The notes below the pieces were generated by a model. The model worked only from the letters and a program-made list of their open reading frames with translations. It was not told the DNA's origin and ran no database searches. From NCBI GenBank assembly GCA_910579545.1, contig CAJTVI010000103.1, forward strand, positions 1 through 6,775: a stretch of 6,775 bases of DNA, given 5' to 3'. The DNA is from an uncultured Oscillospiraceae bacterium (GTDB lineage: Bacteria; Bacillota; Clostridia; Oscillospirales; Ruminococcaceae). Both the position numbers and the translations under genes were made by a program. This document shows, piece by piece, positions 1-4,781 of the stretch. Within the stretch, counting starts at the first letter, position 1. The number at the start of each line of letters is the position of its first letter.

Positions 1-126
1 GCTGCCGGCGGCCAGCGCCGCGCCGCCCAGATCGGCCGGGCGCAGGGCCTCGCGGGCGCACAGGCCAAGCGCCCCGGCAACCGCCGCCGCCAAAAGCGCC
101 CCCGCCGCCCGCCGCCTGTTTGCCAT
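1..126 (-). CDS. spoIIP: N-terminal fragment of a membrane-anchored protein, probably stage II sporulation protein P (SpoIIP)
   Basis: Only the first 42 codons are in the window; the gene runs off the left edge. The protein begins MANRRRAAGALLAAAV, a short arginine-rich cytoplasmic tail followed by an Ala/Gly/Leu-rich hydrophobic segment at about residues 7-23, which fits an uncleaved membrane anchor. The ATG at 126 is preceded by a purine-rich GGGAGGCGAAGGGG stretch that can serve as ribosome binding site. The SpoIIP name rests mainly on context: in Bacillus and many Clostridia spoIIP lies just downstream of gpr in the same orientation, as here. SpoIIP is a mother-cell peptidoglycan amidase/endopeptidase that works with SpoIID and SpoIIM in engulfment. 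The catalytic domain is outside the window, so the assignment is inference. A lipoprotein is less likely because the residues before Cys23 do not form a good lipobox. Confidence 0.6.
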   Translation of the reverse strand, partial: MANRRRAAGALLAAAVAGALGLCAREALRPADLGGAALAAGS

Positions 127-150
127 CCCCTTCGCCTCCCGCCCTTCTGA

Positions 151-183
151 GGGGCGGTTCCATAAGAAAACAATCACCGCCCC
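151..183. repeat. Inverted repeat in the leader of the spoIIP-like gene
   Basis: GGGGCGGT at 151-158 is the exact reverse complement of ACCGCCCC at 176-183, with a 17-nt AT-rich loop. It lies 25 bp upstream of the ATG of the minus-strand gene. It could be an RNA hairpin in the leader or an operator around an unrecognised promoter. On the minus strand it is not followed by a T-run, so it is not an intrinsic terminator. Confidence 0.5.
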
Positions 184-260
184 TGCGCTGCCGCTGCCGG
201 GTTTTGGCCCGGCTCTTACAAGGATATGCGGGCGGCGGGCGCGGGTATGCGGGGCGGGAG

Positions 261-418
261 GGTGTGAGGGGGATGACTGCTGGCGTGCGGGGGGCGGGGC
301 GGTTTGGTACGGAGGGGGCGCAGTTGCGCGGGGTGTGAGGGAGATCACGAGCGTGCGGGGGCAGGGCGCGGCTTGGGCACCAGCGTCTTAACAGGGGCCG
401 GGGCGCGGCTTGGGGGCG
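261..418. repeat. Degenerate G-rich tandem repeat, period about 70 bp
   Basis: GGTGTGAGGG occurs at 261-270 and 332-341, and GCGTGCGGGG follows each copy at 283 and 351. The spacing changes by 3 nt, so the copies have diverged by an indel. A partial third copy shares GGGCGCGGCTTGGG (364-377 and 401-414). The tract is very G-rich on the plus strand, so the minus-strand RNA would be C-rich and G-poor. Confidence 0.6.
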
Positions 419-459
419 CTGCCGTCCTGCAGGGGACAGCCTGCCCCGGCCGCGCCCGC

Positions 460-1263
460 TCAGCTGGCGAGGTAGCCGATTTCCGGGATGGTGAGCCGCT
501 GCTGCAGCGCCTTGTTGATGGCAAGCGCCAGCAGCGACGCACCCCGGCGCACCACCCCGTCCAGGTCCCGCGGGGTGAGCACCAGGCCCCGGTCGCCGCA
601 GAGCTCTTCGGCCTCCATCATGGTGGGCAGGCCCACCGCCAGCACCGGCGCGCCGATGGTCTGGCGGGTGATGCACCTGCCGCTCTCGGGCCGCAGGGGC
701 GAAAGCCCGGTGTCGGTAAGCTGCACCGTGCGGCCCAACCGGGCCGGCTCGCTGCTGGACAGGCTGTCCACGCACAGCACCGCCGCCGGGCGCATGCTGC
801 GCACCAGCCCGGCCAGCAGCTGGGCCAGCGGGATGCCGGTTGCGCCGGACACCCCGGGCGCGATGGCCGCCACCTCCCGCAGGCCCAGGCTGGCCGCGGG
901 GGAGTGGGGGGCGATGTTGCGGGTGACCAGGATCTGCGCGGCGGTGCGGGGGCCAAGGGCGTCCGCCGTGACCCTGCGGTTGCCCACCCCCACCACCAGC
1001 ACCGGCCCGGAGGGCGGCAGCAGCCCGCGCAGCTCGCCCGCGATGGCCGCGATGTACCGCTCGTCCTTTTCGTCCAGCACCGCCACGCTGGGCAGCCCTA
1101 AGGTGACGTACCGCCCCATCGGCCGCGCCAGCCCCGGCCGGGTGATCTGCACCCGGGTGAGGGTGATGGCCCCGCTGCGGCTGGTGGAAAGCCGCACCCC
1201 CGCCGGTACCTCCCCCTTGCTTTTGCTGTAAATTTCGTCCGCTATATCGGTGTATACCGCCAT
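460..1263 (-). CDS. gpr: Germination protease Gpr (spore endopeptidase), compact form, 267 aa
   Basis: Gpr is the forespore endopeptidase that degrades small acid-soluble spore proteins during germination; it is made as a zymogen and activated by self-cleavage. Family motifs appear in order: TDIADE near the N-terminus, VGVGNRRVTADALGP (91-105), PGVSGATGIP (136-145), VDSLSSSEPARLGRTVQLTDTG (165-186), TIGAPVLAVGLPT (202-214) and a C-terminal LTPRDLD...AINKAL. Asp101 and Asp166 sit where the two essential aspartates of Bacillus megaterium GPR lie. The ATG at 1263 has AAGGAG (1272-1277) eight nt upstream. At 267 residues it is well short of the roughly 370-residue Bacillus enzyme: the insert between the TIGAPV and LTPRDLD motifs is nearly absent, and only six residues run up to and including the TD cleavage motif instead of about fifteen. 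It is divergent from rpsT and upstream of the spoIIP-like gene, the known order. No forespore promoter was recognised. Confidence 0.93.
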   Translation of the reverse strand: MAVYTDIADEIYSKSKGEVPAGVRLSTSRSGAITLTRVQITRPGLARPMGRYVTLGLPSVAVLDEKDERYIAAIAGELRGLLPPSGPVLVVGVGNRRVTADALGPRTAAQILVTRNIAPHSPAASLGLREVAAIAPGVSGATGIPLAQLLAGLVRSMRPAAVLCVDSLSSSEPARLGRTVQLTDTGLSPLRPESGRCITRQTIGAPVLAVGLPTMMEAEELCGDRGLVLTPRDLDGVVRRGASLLALAINKALQQRLTIPEIGYLAS

Positions 1264-1352
1264 TTTGCCCGCTCCTTTGCTGTGTTGTGGCCCGGCCCGC
1301 GCCCGCAGGCGGGATCCCCCCGCGGCCGGCCGGGCCCTGCTGTTTTGGATTC

Positions 1353-1375
1353 TTGCCCGGCCGGCGGCCGGGCAA
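1353..1375. repeat. 10-bp perfect hairpin between gpr and rpsT
   Basis: TTGCCCGGCC (1353-1362) and GGCCGGGCAA (1366-1375) form a perfect stem around a GGC loop. It lies upstream of both divergent genes, before the rpsT promoter. No T-run follows on either strand. The TTGCCCGGC/GCCGGGCAA core is shared with the hairpin at 4575-4598, which suggests a small recurring intergenic element. Confidence 0.55.
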
Positions 1376-1409
1376 TCATCTGCGGGGGGCGGCTTTTTGC
1401 AAAAAAAGC

Positions 1410-1438
1410 TTGCACAGCGGCAAAGAATGTGCTATTAT
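1410..1438 (+). promoter_or_regulatory. Sigma-A promoter of rpsT
   Basis: TTGCAC (1410-1415) and TATTAT (1433-1438) are separated by 17 bp, with a TGc extension directly before the -10 box. Transcription would start near 1445, giving a leader of about 30 nt that carries the AAGGAGG site. The match and spacing are strong, as expected for a ribosomal protein gene. Confidence 0.85.
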
Positions 1439-1476
1439 AAAGTGCACTGTTCTGGGGATTTAAGGAGGTGGTACGA

Positions 1477-1743
1477 ATGCCGAACATCAAATCGCAGAAG
1501 GACCGGGTGGTCCAGGCCAAAAAAGAGGCCCTTCACAACAAGGCGATCAAGTCTAACCTGAAAACAGTCGTCAAAAAGGCAGACGCTGCCATCGCGGGCA
1601 ACGCCGCCGATAAGGACGCTGCCATCAAGGCCGCTGTTTCCGCCATTGACAAGGCGCAGGCCAAGGGCGTGCTGCACAAGAACACCGCTTCCCGCAAGGT
1701 AAGCCGGATGGCGCGCCGGGCCAACAAGGCCGCCCAGGCCTGA
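1477..1743 (+). CDS. rpsT: 30S ribosomal protein S20
   Basis: This 88-residue basic protein begins MPNIKSQKDRVVQAKKEA and contains NKAIKSNLKTVVKKAD and VLHKNTASRKVSRMARRANK, hallmark segments of bacterial S20. S20 binds 16S rRNA early in small-subunit assembly and is almost entirely alpha-helical. The ATG at 1477 is chosen over the in-frame GTG at 1468 because a perfect AAGGAGG (1462-1468) lies eight nt before it, and the family starts with MPNIKS or similar. It is a single-gene transcript with its own promoter (1410-1438) and terminator (1771-1799). Its position next to gpr is the classical Firmicutes arrangement. Confidence 0.97.
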   Translation: MPNIKSQKDRVVQAKKEALHNKAIKSNLKTVVKKADAAIAGNAADKDAAIKAAVSAIDKAQAKGVLHKNTASRKVSRMARRANKAAQA

Positions 1744-1770
1744 GGCCGGGTTTTTCTCACAACGCACGAA

Positions 1771-1799
1771 GGGCCGCCCCAGCTGGGGCGGCCCTTTTT
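1771..1799 (+). terminator. Intrinsic terminator of rpsT
   Basis: GGGCCGCCCC (1771-1780), loop AGCT, GGGGCGGCCC (1785-1794), then TTTTT (1795-1799). This is a perfect 10-bp GC-rich stem with a T-run, 27 bp after the rpsT stop. On the minus strand only two T residues follow, so it should work poorly for the convergent tetR transcript. Confidence 0.93.
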
Positions 1800-1869
1800 G
1801 CTGTGCTGTGCCAGTGCGGGGCGGCGTTTAGGCCGGCGCGGGCGGGGCGCTTTTGCTCCTCATCGCCCC

Positions 1870-1892
1870 GCCGGGGCAGCTTTTGCCCCGGC
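1870..1892 (-). terminator. Hairpin just after the tetR stop, possible terminator without T-run
   Basis: GCCGGGGC (1870-1877) pairs with GCCCCGGC (1885-1892) around a 7-nt loop, 15 bp past the TetR stop codon. The minus-strand RNA continues with CGGGGCGATG and has no U-tract, so termination would be inefficient or factor-dependent. It may instead protect the RNA 3' end. The hairpin is clear; the role is a guess. Confidence 0.4.
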
Positions 1893-1907
1893 CCGGCGGC
1901 CCGCGTC

Positions 1908-2507
1908 TTATTCCGCCCCTTCGGCCCGGGGGCTGAAGACCCCGCTTTGCAGGATGTCCTGCAGGATGGCCTTGGCGTCGGCGCGGATCCGGGCGGGGCG
2001 GCAATGGTCGGCGTGGCACTGGTTTACAAAGCTCCACAGCCCGTTGCACAAAAAGGCGGTGACGTGGGAGACCGGATAGCGCAGCTTTATGCCGGCCCGC
2101 TCCTTTTCCACATATTCGCTTACCTGCTGGATGAGGTATTTGTAGAGCGAAAAGTACAAAAAGGGGCTTTTTTCGGGGGTGGCGCAGGCGAACAGCTCGC
2201 TGTGGGCCTCGTAGAGGTTGAGGATGCAGTCCAGCAGGTTGCAGTAGCTGGCTACCGGCTCCTTTTGGGGGTTGTTTTTTTGCTGCAGGGCGCGGTACTC
2301 CTCGGTGGCCAGCCGGGTCATGCCGGCAAAGACCTCCTCGGCCACCTCGTACTTGTCGCTGTAATGGGTGTAAAAGGTCACCCGGCTGGTGGATGCCTCG
2401 GCGCAAAGCTCGGTTACGGTGATCTGCTCAAACGGCCGTTTGGCCAGCAGGCGCACCAGGGCCTGCTGGATGTTCTGGCGGGTTTTGCGGATGCGTTTGT
2501 CTTCCAT
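1908..2507 (-). CDS. TetR/AcrR-family transcriptional regulator, 199 aa
   Basis: The N-terminus is a typical TetR DNA-binding domain: KTRQNIQQALVRLLAKRPF as helix 1 (about 8-26), ITVTELCAEASTSRVTFYTHY as helix-turn-helix (29-49), then DKYEVAEEVF. The phenylalanine/tyrosine pattern SRVTFYTHYSDK is the family recognition-helix signature. Residues 60-199 are the variable helical ligand-binding and dimerisation part; its YKYLIQQVSEY and hydrophobic C-terminal stretch resemble the TetR_C types common in Firmicutes, but the ligand cannot be read. The ATG at 2507 has AAAGGG (2516-2521) eight nt upstream. The gene is divergent from degV, and the two promoters overlap, so autoregulation and control of degV are likely. 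A fatty acid or acyl-CoA signal would fit a DegV partner; this is inference. Confidence 0.9.
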   Translation of the reverse strand: MEDKRIRKTRQNIQQALVRLLAKRPFEQITVTELCAEASTSRVTFYTHYSDKYEVAEEVFAGMTRLATEEYRALQQKNNPQKEPVASYCNLLDCILNLYEAHSELFACATPEKSPFLYFSLYKYLIQQVSEYVEKERAGIKLRYPVSHVTAFLCNGLWSFVNQCHADHCRPARIRADAKAILQDILQSGVFSPRAEGAE

Positions 2508-2548
2508 CTCGACGGCCCTTTCTTTGCAAAAATTTTATGCGGCAGGAC

Positions 2549-2577
2549 TTGAAATCTCCCTGCAAAACCAATATTAT
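2549..2577 (+). promoter_or_regulatory. Sigma-A promoter of degV, overlapping the tetR promoter
   Basis: TTGAAA (2549-2554), 17-bp spacer, TATTAT (2572-2577). The predicted start is near 2584, leaving a leader of about 90 nt before the degV ATG. Its -10 box shares two bases with the minus-strand -10 box of tetR. Confidence 0.8.
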
Positions 2578-2604
2578 TATAACGGTCGTACAAGTAACTG
2601 TCAA
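2576..2604 (-). promoter_or_regulatory. Perfect-consensus sigma-A promoter of tetR
   Basis: Read on the minus strand, TTGACA (2604-2599) and TATAAT (2581-2576) are separated by exactly 17 bp, matching the sigma-A consensus at all 12 positions. The start would be near 2569, about 60 nt before the TetR ATG. Such a strong promoter for a repressor gene implies tight repression, probably by TetR itself. Confidence 0.88.
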
Positions 2605-2613
2605 TCAAAGACT

Positions 2614-2643
2614 GCCCCGCACCGCGGTTTTTTCGGGCGGGGC
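2614..2643 (+). promoter_or_regulatory. degV leader structure with alternative hairpins
   Basis: GCCCCGC (2614-2620) can pair with GCGGGGC (2637-2643). Inside it, CCGC (2617-2620) can instead pair with GCGG (2624-2627), which is followed directly by six T (2628-2633) as in a weak intrinsic terminator. The two folds exclude each other. The inner stem is only 4 bp, so a regulatory role is speculative. Confidence 0.35.
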
Positions 2644-2675
2644 CGCCACTGCTGATACAAAGGGAGGCTTTTTTG

Positions 2676-3563
2676 ATGGCGGAGTATGTTTTGAGCTGCT
2701 GTTCCACGGCGGACCTTTCGGCCGCGCATTTTGCCGAGCGGGATATCCAGTATGTCTGCTTTCATTTTTCGATGGACGGGCGCCGCTATTCGGACGATCT
2801 GGGCCGGTCCATCCCGTTTGACGAATTCTACCGCCGGATGACCGCCGGGGCCGACACCAAGACCAGCCAGGTGAGCACCGGGGAGTATGTGGAGTATTTT
2901 ACCCCCTTTTTGCAGGCCGGCAAGGACGTGCTGCACCTCTGCCTTTCCAGCGGGATCAGCGGCTCGTACAACTCGGCCTGCCTTGCGCGGGACGAGCTGA
3001 AGGAGACCTTTCCGGACCGCAAGGTGCTGATCCTGGATTCCCGCGCGGCCTCGAGCGGGTACGGCCTGTTGATGGACAAGCTGGCCGACCTGCGGGACGA
3101 GGGGATGGGCATCGACGAGCTGTACGCCTGGGCTGAGGCCAACCGGCTGCGGCTGCACCACTGGTTTTTCTCCAGCGACCTGACCTTTTTTATCAAGGGG
3201 GGGCGGGTGTCCAAGACCTCCGGCATGGTGGGCACCCTGTTGGGCATCTGCCCGCTGCTGAATGTGGACAACCTGGGCCGGCTGATCCCCCGGGCCAAGA
3301 TCCGCTCCAAGAAAAAGGTGATCGAGGAGATCGTGCGCCGGATGGAACAGCACGCCGAGGGCGGGCTGGACTACGCGGGCAAATGCTACATCAGCCAGTC
3401 GGCCTGCCAGGAGGACGCCCGCGCCGTGGCCGACCTTGTGGAAGCGCGCTTTCCCAAGCTGAACGGCAAGGTAGAGGTGAACTGGATCGGCACCACCATC
3501 GGCAGCCACACCGGACCCGGCACCGTGGCCCTCTTCTTCTGGGGCGACGAGCGGGTGGACTGA
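2676..3563 (+). CDS. DegV family protein (fatty-acid-binding, FakB-like), 295 aa
   Basis: DegV/FakB proteins bind one fatty acid in a tunnel between two alpha/beta domains; FakB types present it to the kinase FakA for phosphorylation and phospholipid synthesis. Family landmarks are present: STADL (10-14), KTSQVS (62-67) in place of the usual TSQPS-like loop, SSGISGSYNSA (91-101) with the fatty-acid carboxylate-binding serine, ILDSRAASSGYG (119-130), FIKGGRVSKTSG (172-183), KIRSKKK (208-214) and GSHTGPGTVALFF (276-288). The length is typical. The ATG at 2676 follows AGGGAGG (2661-2667) by eight nt; a TTG one codon earlier is less likely. No fakA-like kinase gene lies beside it, as is common. 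Its neighbour is a divergent TetR regulator with an overlapping promoter, so it is probably controlled by that protein. A bidirectional terminator follows at 3673-3712. Confidence 0.92.
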   Translation: MAEYVLSCCSTADLSAAHFAERDIQYVCFHFSMDGRRYSDDLGRSIPFDEFYRRMTAGADTKTSQVSTGEYVEYFTPFLQAGKDVLHLCLSSGISGSYNSACLARDELKETFPDRKVLILDSRAASSGYGLLMDKLADLRDEGMGIDELYAWAEANRLRLHHWFFSSDLTFFIKGGRVSKTSGMVGTLLGICPLLNVDNLGRLIPRAKIRSKKKVIEEIVRRMEQHAEGGLDYAGKCYISQSACQEDARAVADLVEARFPKLNGKVEVNWIGTTIGSHTGPGTVALFFWGDERVD

Positions 3564-3580
3564 TCGTAAACGCGGCCCTT

Positions 3581-3606
3581 CTTCTTTTTCTTGAAAGAAA
3601 AAGAAG
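3581..3606. repeat. Perfect 12-bp palindrome, homopyrimidine/homopurine
   Basis: CTTCTTTTTCTT (3581-3592), GA, AAGAAAAAGAAG (3595-3606). All 12 pairs match. It lies 18 bp after the degV stop and continues into an A-rich tract. It is unlike a normal terminator, which would have GC pairs at the stem base. It may be the end of a dispersed intergenic element; I infer this from its form, not from a search. Confidence 0.8.
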
Positions 3607-3624
3607 CAAAAAGAACCGCACATT

Positions 3625-3649
3625 TTTATCCAAAGGCCCTTTATCCAAA
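3625..3649. repeat. Two-copy direct repeat TTTATCCAAA, 15-bp period
   Basis: TTTATCCAAA occurs at 3625-3634 and 3640-3649. It sits between the palindrome and the terminator. Function unknown. Confidence 0.5.
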
Positions 3650-3672
3650 AGCCGCAGACAAAACCAAAAAAG

Positions 3673-3712
3673 CCCCATGCGTCCCCTTTACCGGGGGGTG
3701 CGCGGGGTTTTT
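3673..3712. terminator. Bidirectional intrinsic terminator between degV and the XRE gene
   Basis: The arm at 3673-3686 (CCCCATGCGTCCCC) pairs with 3694-3707 with one A-C mismatch and three G-T wobbles. Five T follow on the plus strand (3708-3712) and an A-tract at 3666-3671 supplies a T-run on the minus strand. It can therefore end both degV (from the left) and the XRE gene (from the right). Confidence 0.82.
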
Positions 3713-3866
3713 CTGTGCCTTGGGCAGGGGCCTGCCAAACAGGGGCCAAAGCCTGCCGCGAAGATTTGCCGGGCGCGGGCCGGGTCTTACGGAGGCGCTT
3801 GCGGGGCGCGGGGGTCGGGGCCTGCCGCGCCGGCAGAACGAAGAGCCCTGCCGCGCCTTTGGCCGG

Positions 3867-4097
3867 CTACGGCTGCTCAAACAGCCGGGCCACCGGCACC
3901 TCCAGCGCCTCGGCCATGGCAAACAGGGTCTCCATCGAAACGCCAAACGCCCGGGTGGGGCTTTCGATCTTGGCAAGGTAAGACCAGGAAATGCCCACCC
4001 GCTCCGCAAAGGCCTCCTGGGTCATGCCCCGCAGCTTGCGGTAGTACTGCACCCGCAGGCCAAAGCGGATGTATTCCTGCTCGTATTTTGTCTGCAT
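3867..4097 (-). CDS. Small XRE-family helix-turn-helix regulator, 76 aa
   Basis: The protein is little more than one Cro/C1-type DNA-binding domain: FGLRVQYYRKLRGMTQEAFAERVGISWSYLAKIES spans about residues 12-46, with the MTQEAFAERVG and ISWSYLAKIE helices forming the helix-turn-helix, and METLFAMAEALEVPVARLFEQ closing the five-helix fold. There is no sensor domain. The ATG at 4097 is preferred over an in-frame GTG at 4106, because the GAGGG upstream of 4097 is correctly spaced and would overlap the GTG start. It is divergent from the small gene at 4220 and their promoters interlock, so it probably represses itself and that gene. Single-domain XRE proteins of this kind also occur in toxin-antitoxin and phage modules, but no toxin or phage gene is visible here. 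Confidence 0.9.
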   Translation of the reverse strand: MQTKYEQEYIRFGLRVQYYRKLRGMTQEAFAERVGISWSYLAKIESPTRAFGVSMETLFAMAEALEVPVARLFEQP

Positions 4098-4140
4098 GTT
4101 TATCACCCTCTAATAAGGGTAGCACGGCCCGCGGTGGTGA

Positions 4141-4170
4141 ATTATAGCTTTGGGTTGCTATTTATGGCAA
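4141..4170 (-). promoter_or_regulatory. Sigma-A promoter of the XRE gene
   Basis: On the minus strand, TTGCCA (4170-4165) and TATAAT (4146-4141) are 18 bp apart. The start would be near 4134, about 37 nt before the ATG at 4097. The -35 box lies inside the spacer of the plus-strand promoter. Confidence 0.75.
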
Positions 4171-4184
4171 TTAAATGATATAAT
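4155..4184 (+). promoter_or_regulatory. Sigma-A promoter of the small gene at 4220
   Basis: TTGCTA (4155-4160), 18-bp spacer, TATAAT (4179-4184), with a TGa extension before the -10. The start would be near 4191, giving a leader of about 29 nt. The two -35 boxes of this divergent pair are only 4 bp apart and each lies in the other promoter's spacer. Confidence 0.78.
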
Positions 4185-4219
4185 CTGGCACATGAAGTAC
4201 CACAAAAGGAGGCCGCCGC

Positions 4220-4489
4220 ATGAAACCGCCCGACATTGCCCAGCGCCTGTTTGAGGATACCGTTTACAACCGCCCCCATCCGCCCCTGACCGAGGCCTCG
4301 CAGGAGCGGTGGGCCCGGGTGGAGGCGCTGCAAACCCGGCTGTGCACCGCGCCGCAGGCCGAGGCCGCCGGCCTTTTGGCCGAACTAATGCAGGCCCTGG
4401 AGCTTTACCACACCTACGAAAAGCGGGACGCCTTTGTGCTGGGCTTTAAGGCCGGCGGGCAGGCCATGCGCCAGATGCTGGAGCCGTAA
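4220..4489 (+). CDS. Small uncharacterised protein, 89 aa (resembles DUF6809-type proteins)
   Basis: The gene has a strong AAGGAGG (4206-4212) seven nt before the ATG and its own promoter, so it is very likely translated. The product begins MKPPDIAQRLFEDTVYNRPHP, has an acidic, Leu/Ala-rich helical middle (about 30-65), and ends YEKRDAFVLGFKAGGQAMRQML. The C-terminal F-x-x-G-F-K-A-G-x-x-M pattern recalls small Firmicutes proteins such as DUF6809, often near phage-like or XRE genes. I do not recognise a function, signal peptide, membrane segment or catalytic motif. It is divergent from the XRE regulator through overlapping promoters, so it is the obvious target of that regulator. No terminator follows closely; RNA could extend through the repeat region toward asnS. 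Confidence 0.75.
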   Translation: MKPPDIAQRLFEDTVYNRPHPPLTEASQERWARVEALQTRLCTAPQAEAAGLLAELMQALELYHTYEKRDAFVLGFKAGGQAMRQMLEP

Positions 4490-4574
4490 GAGGGCAGCCA
4501 AGGGGCATATCGCAGGCCAACCCCCCCTCATAATGGATGCTCCCTCAAGGGCTGGACAAAAGCGCCTTTGCCGC

Positions 4575-4598
4575 GCCGGGCAAATGGTTTTGCCCGGC
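4575..4598. repeat. 10-bp perfect hairpin (GCCGGGCAAA/TTTGCCCGGC)
   Basis: GCCGGGCAAA (4575-4584), loop TGGT, TTTGCCCGGC (4589-4598). No T-run follows. It shares the GCCGGGCAA core with the hairpin at 1353-1375. Confidence 0.6.
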
Positions 4599-4609
4599 TG
4601 TAATGGGGG

Positions 4610-4631
4610 TCTGGGGGGCGAGCCCCCCAGA
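4610..4631. repeat. 10-bp perfect hairpin (TCTGGGGGGC/GCCCCCCAGA)
   Basis: TCTGGGGGGC (4610-4619), GA, GCCCCCCAGA (4622-4631). Its right arm is part of the first copy of the 31-bp tandem repeat, so the same left arm can also pair with the identical segment in copy two (4653-4662). Confidence 0.65.
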
Positions 4632-4684
4632 TCGGCCCATTAGGCAGGCGCGCCCCCCCAGATCGGCCCATTAGGCAGGCGCGC
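4623..4684. repeat. Perfect 31-bp tandem repeat, two copies
   Basis: The unit CCCCCCAGATCGGCCCATTA plus GGCAGGCGCGC occurs at 4623-4653 and 4654-4684 with no differences, followed by the start (CCC) of a third copy. Exact identity implies recent duplication or active homogenisation. There are no spacers, so it is not a CRISPR array. Confidence 0.9.
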
Positions 4685-4693
4685 CCCTCCAGC

Positions 4694-4723
4694 TTGACAA
4701 GCTTTGCCGGGATGGAGTAAACT
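4694..4723 (+). promoter_or_regulatory. Candidate sigma-A promoter of asnS
   Basis: TTGACA (4694-4699), 18-bp spacer, TAAACT (4718-4723). The -35 is perfect and the -10 moderate. A start near 4730 would fall within the 5' arm of the terminator hairpin at 4728-4755, so if this promoter is used the transcript begins with that hairpin. Confidence 0.5.
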
Positions 4724-4727
4724 GTTT

Positions 4728-4762
4728 GCCAGCGGCCAAACGCACGGCTGCCGGCTTTTTTT
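4728..4762 (+). terminator. Intrinsic terminator in the asnS leader, candidate attenuator
   Basis: The arm GCCAGCGGCC (4728-4737) pairs with GGCTGCCGGC (4746-4755) with one A-C mismatch and one G-T wobble around an 8-nt loop, and seven T (4756-4762) follow at once. It ends 49 bp before the asnS ATG. Competing pairings exist: GCCGGC 4750-4755 with GCCGGC 4763-4768, and CAGCGGC 4730-4736 with GCCGCTG 4776-4782. It either ends upstream transcription or controls read-through into asnS. Confidence 0.7.
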
Positions 4763-4781
4763 GCCGGCCCGGGCCGCCGCT

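Larger units (their letters stand above)
127..459. other. 333-bp intergenic region between gpr and the spoIIP-like gene
   Basis: No coding sequence is convincing here. The region holds an 8-bp inverted repeat close to the downstream gene (151-183), a G-rich tract on the plus strand with a decayed tandem repeat (about 261-418), and a 14-bp direct repeat GGGCGCGGCTTGGG at 364-377 and 401-414. No hairpin followed by a T-run was found on the minus strand after gpr, so read-through into the downstream gene is possible. A GCCGGG/CCCGGC hairpin lies around 198-215 without a T-tract. No clear sigma-E or sigma-G promoter could be recognised. Confidence 0.6.
3564..3866. other. Intergenic region between convergent degV and XRE genes
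   Basis: About 300 bp without a credible gene. It holds a 12-bp perfect palindrome (3581-3606), a short direct repeat (3625-3649), a strong bidirectional terminator (3673-3712), and two small hairpins: GGCAGG/CCTGCC at 3723-3736 and CTGCCG/CGGCAG at 3822-3836. The left third is strikingly A/T-rich and homopurine/homopyrimidine, unlike the flanking GC-rich DNA. Confidence 0.6.

Noticed and set aside
488..1231. Plus-strand open frames over gpr (304-1101 and 488-1231)
   Set aside because: Low-complexity Ala/Gly/Arg/Pro translations opposite a gene with clear Gpr motifs; no start signals.
1264..1352. Forespore (sigma-F/sigma-G) promoter for gpr
   Set aside because: I expected one from the known biology but found no acceptable GNATR/CATNNTA pair at the right spacing on the minus strand.
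2601..3749. Long open frame (382 codons) on the minus strand opposite degV
   Set aside because: Antisense shadow of degV; it also crosses the bidirectional terminator and both promoters, and has no recognisable motif.
3591..4178. Plus-strand open frames across the degV-XRE gap and the XRE gene
   Set aside because: They read through the palindrome, the terminator and the antisense of the XRE gene; composition is shadow-like.
4623..4684. CRISPR array
   Set aside because: Only two directly abutting copies without spacers; this is a simple tandem repeat.
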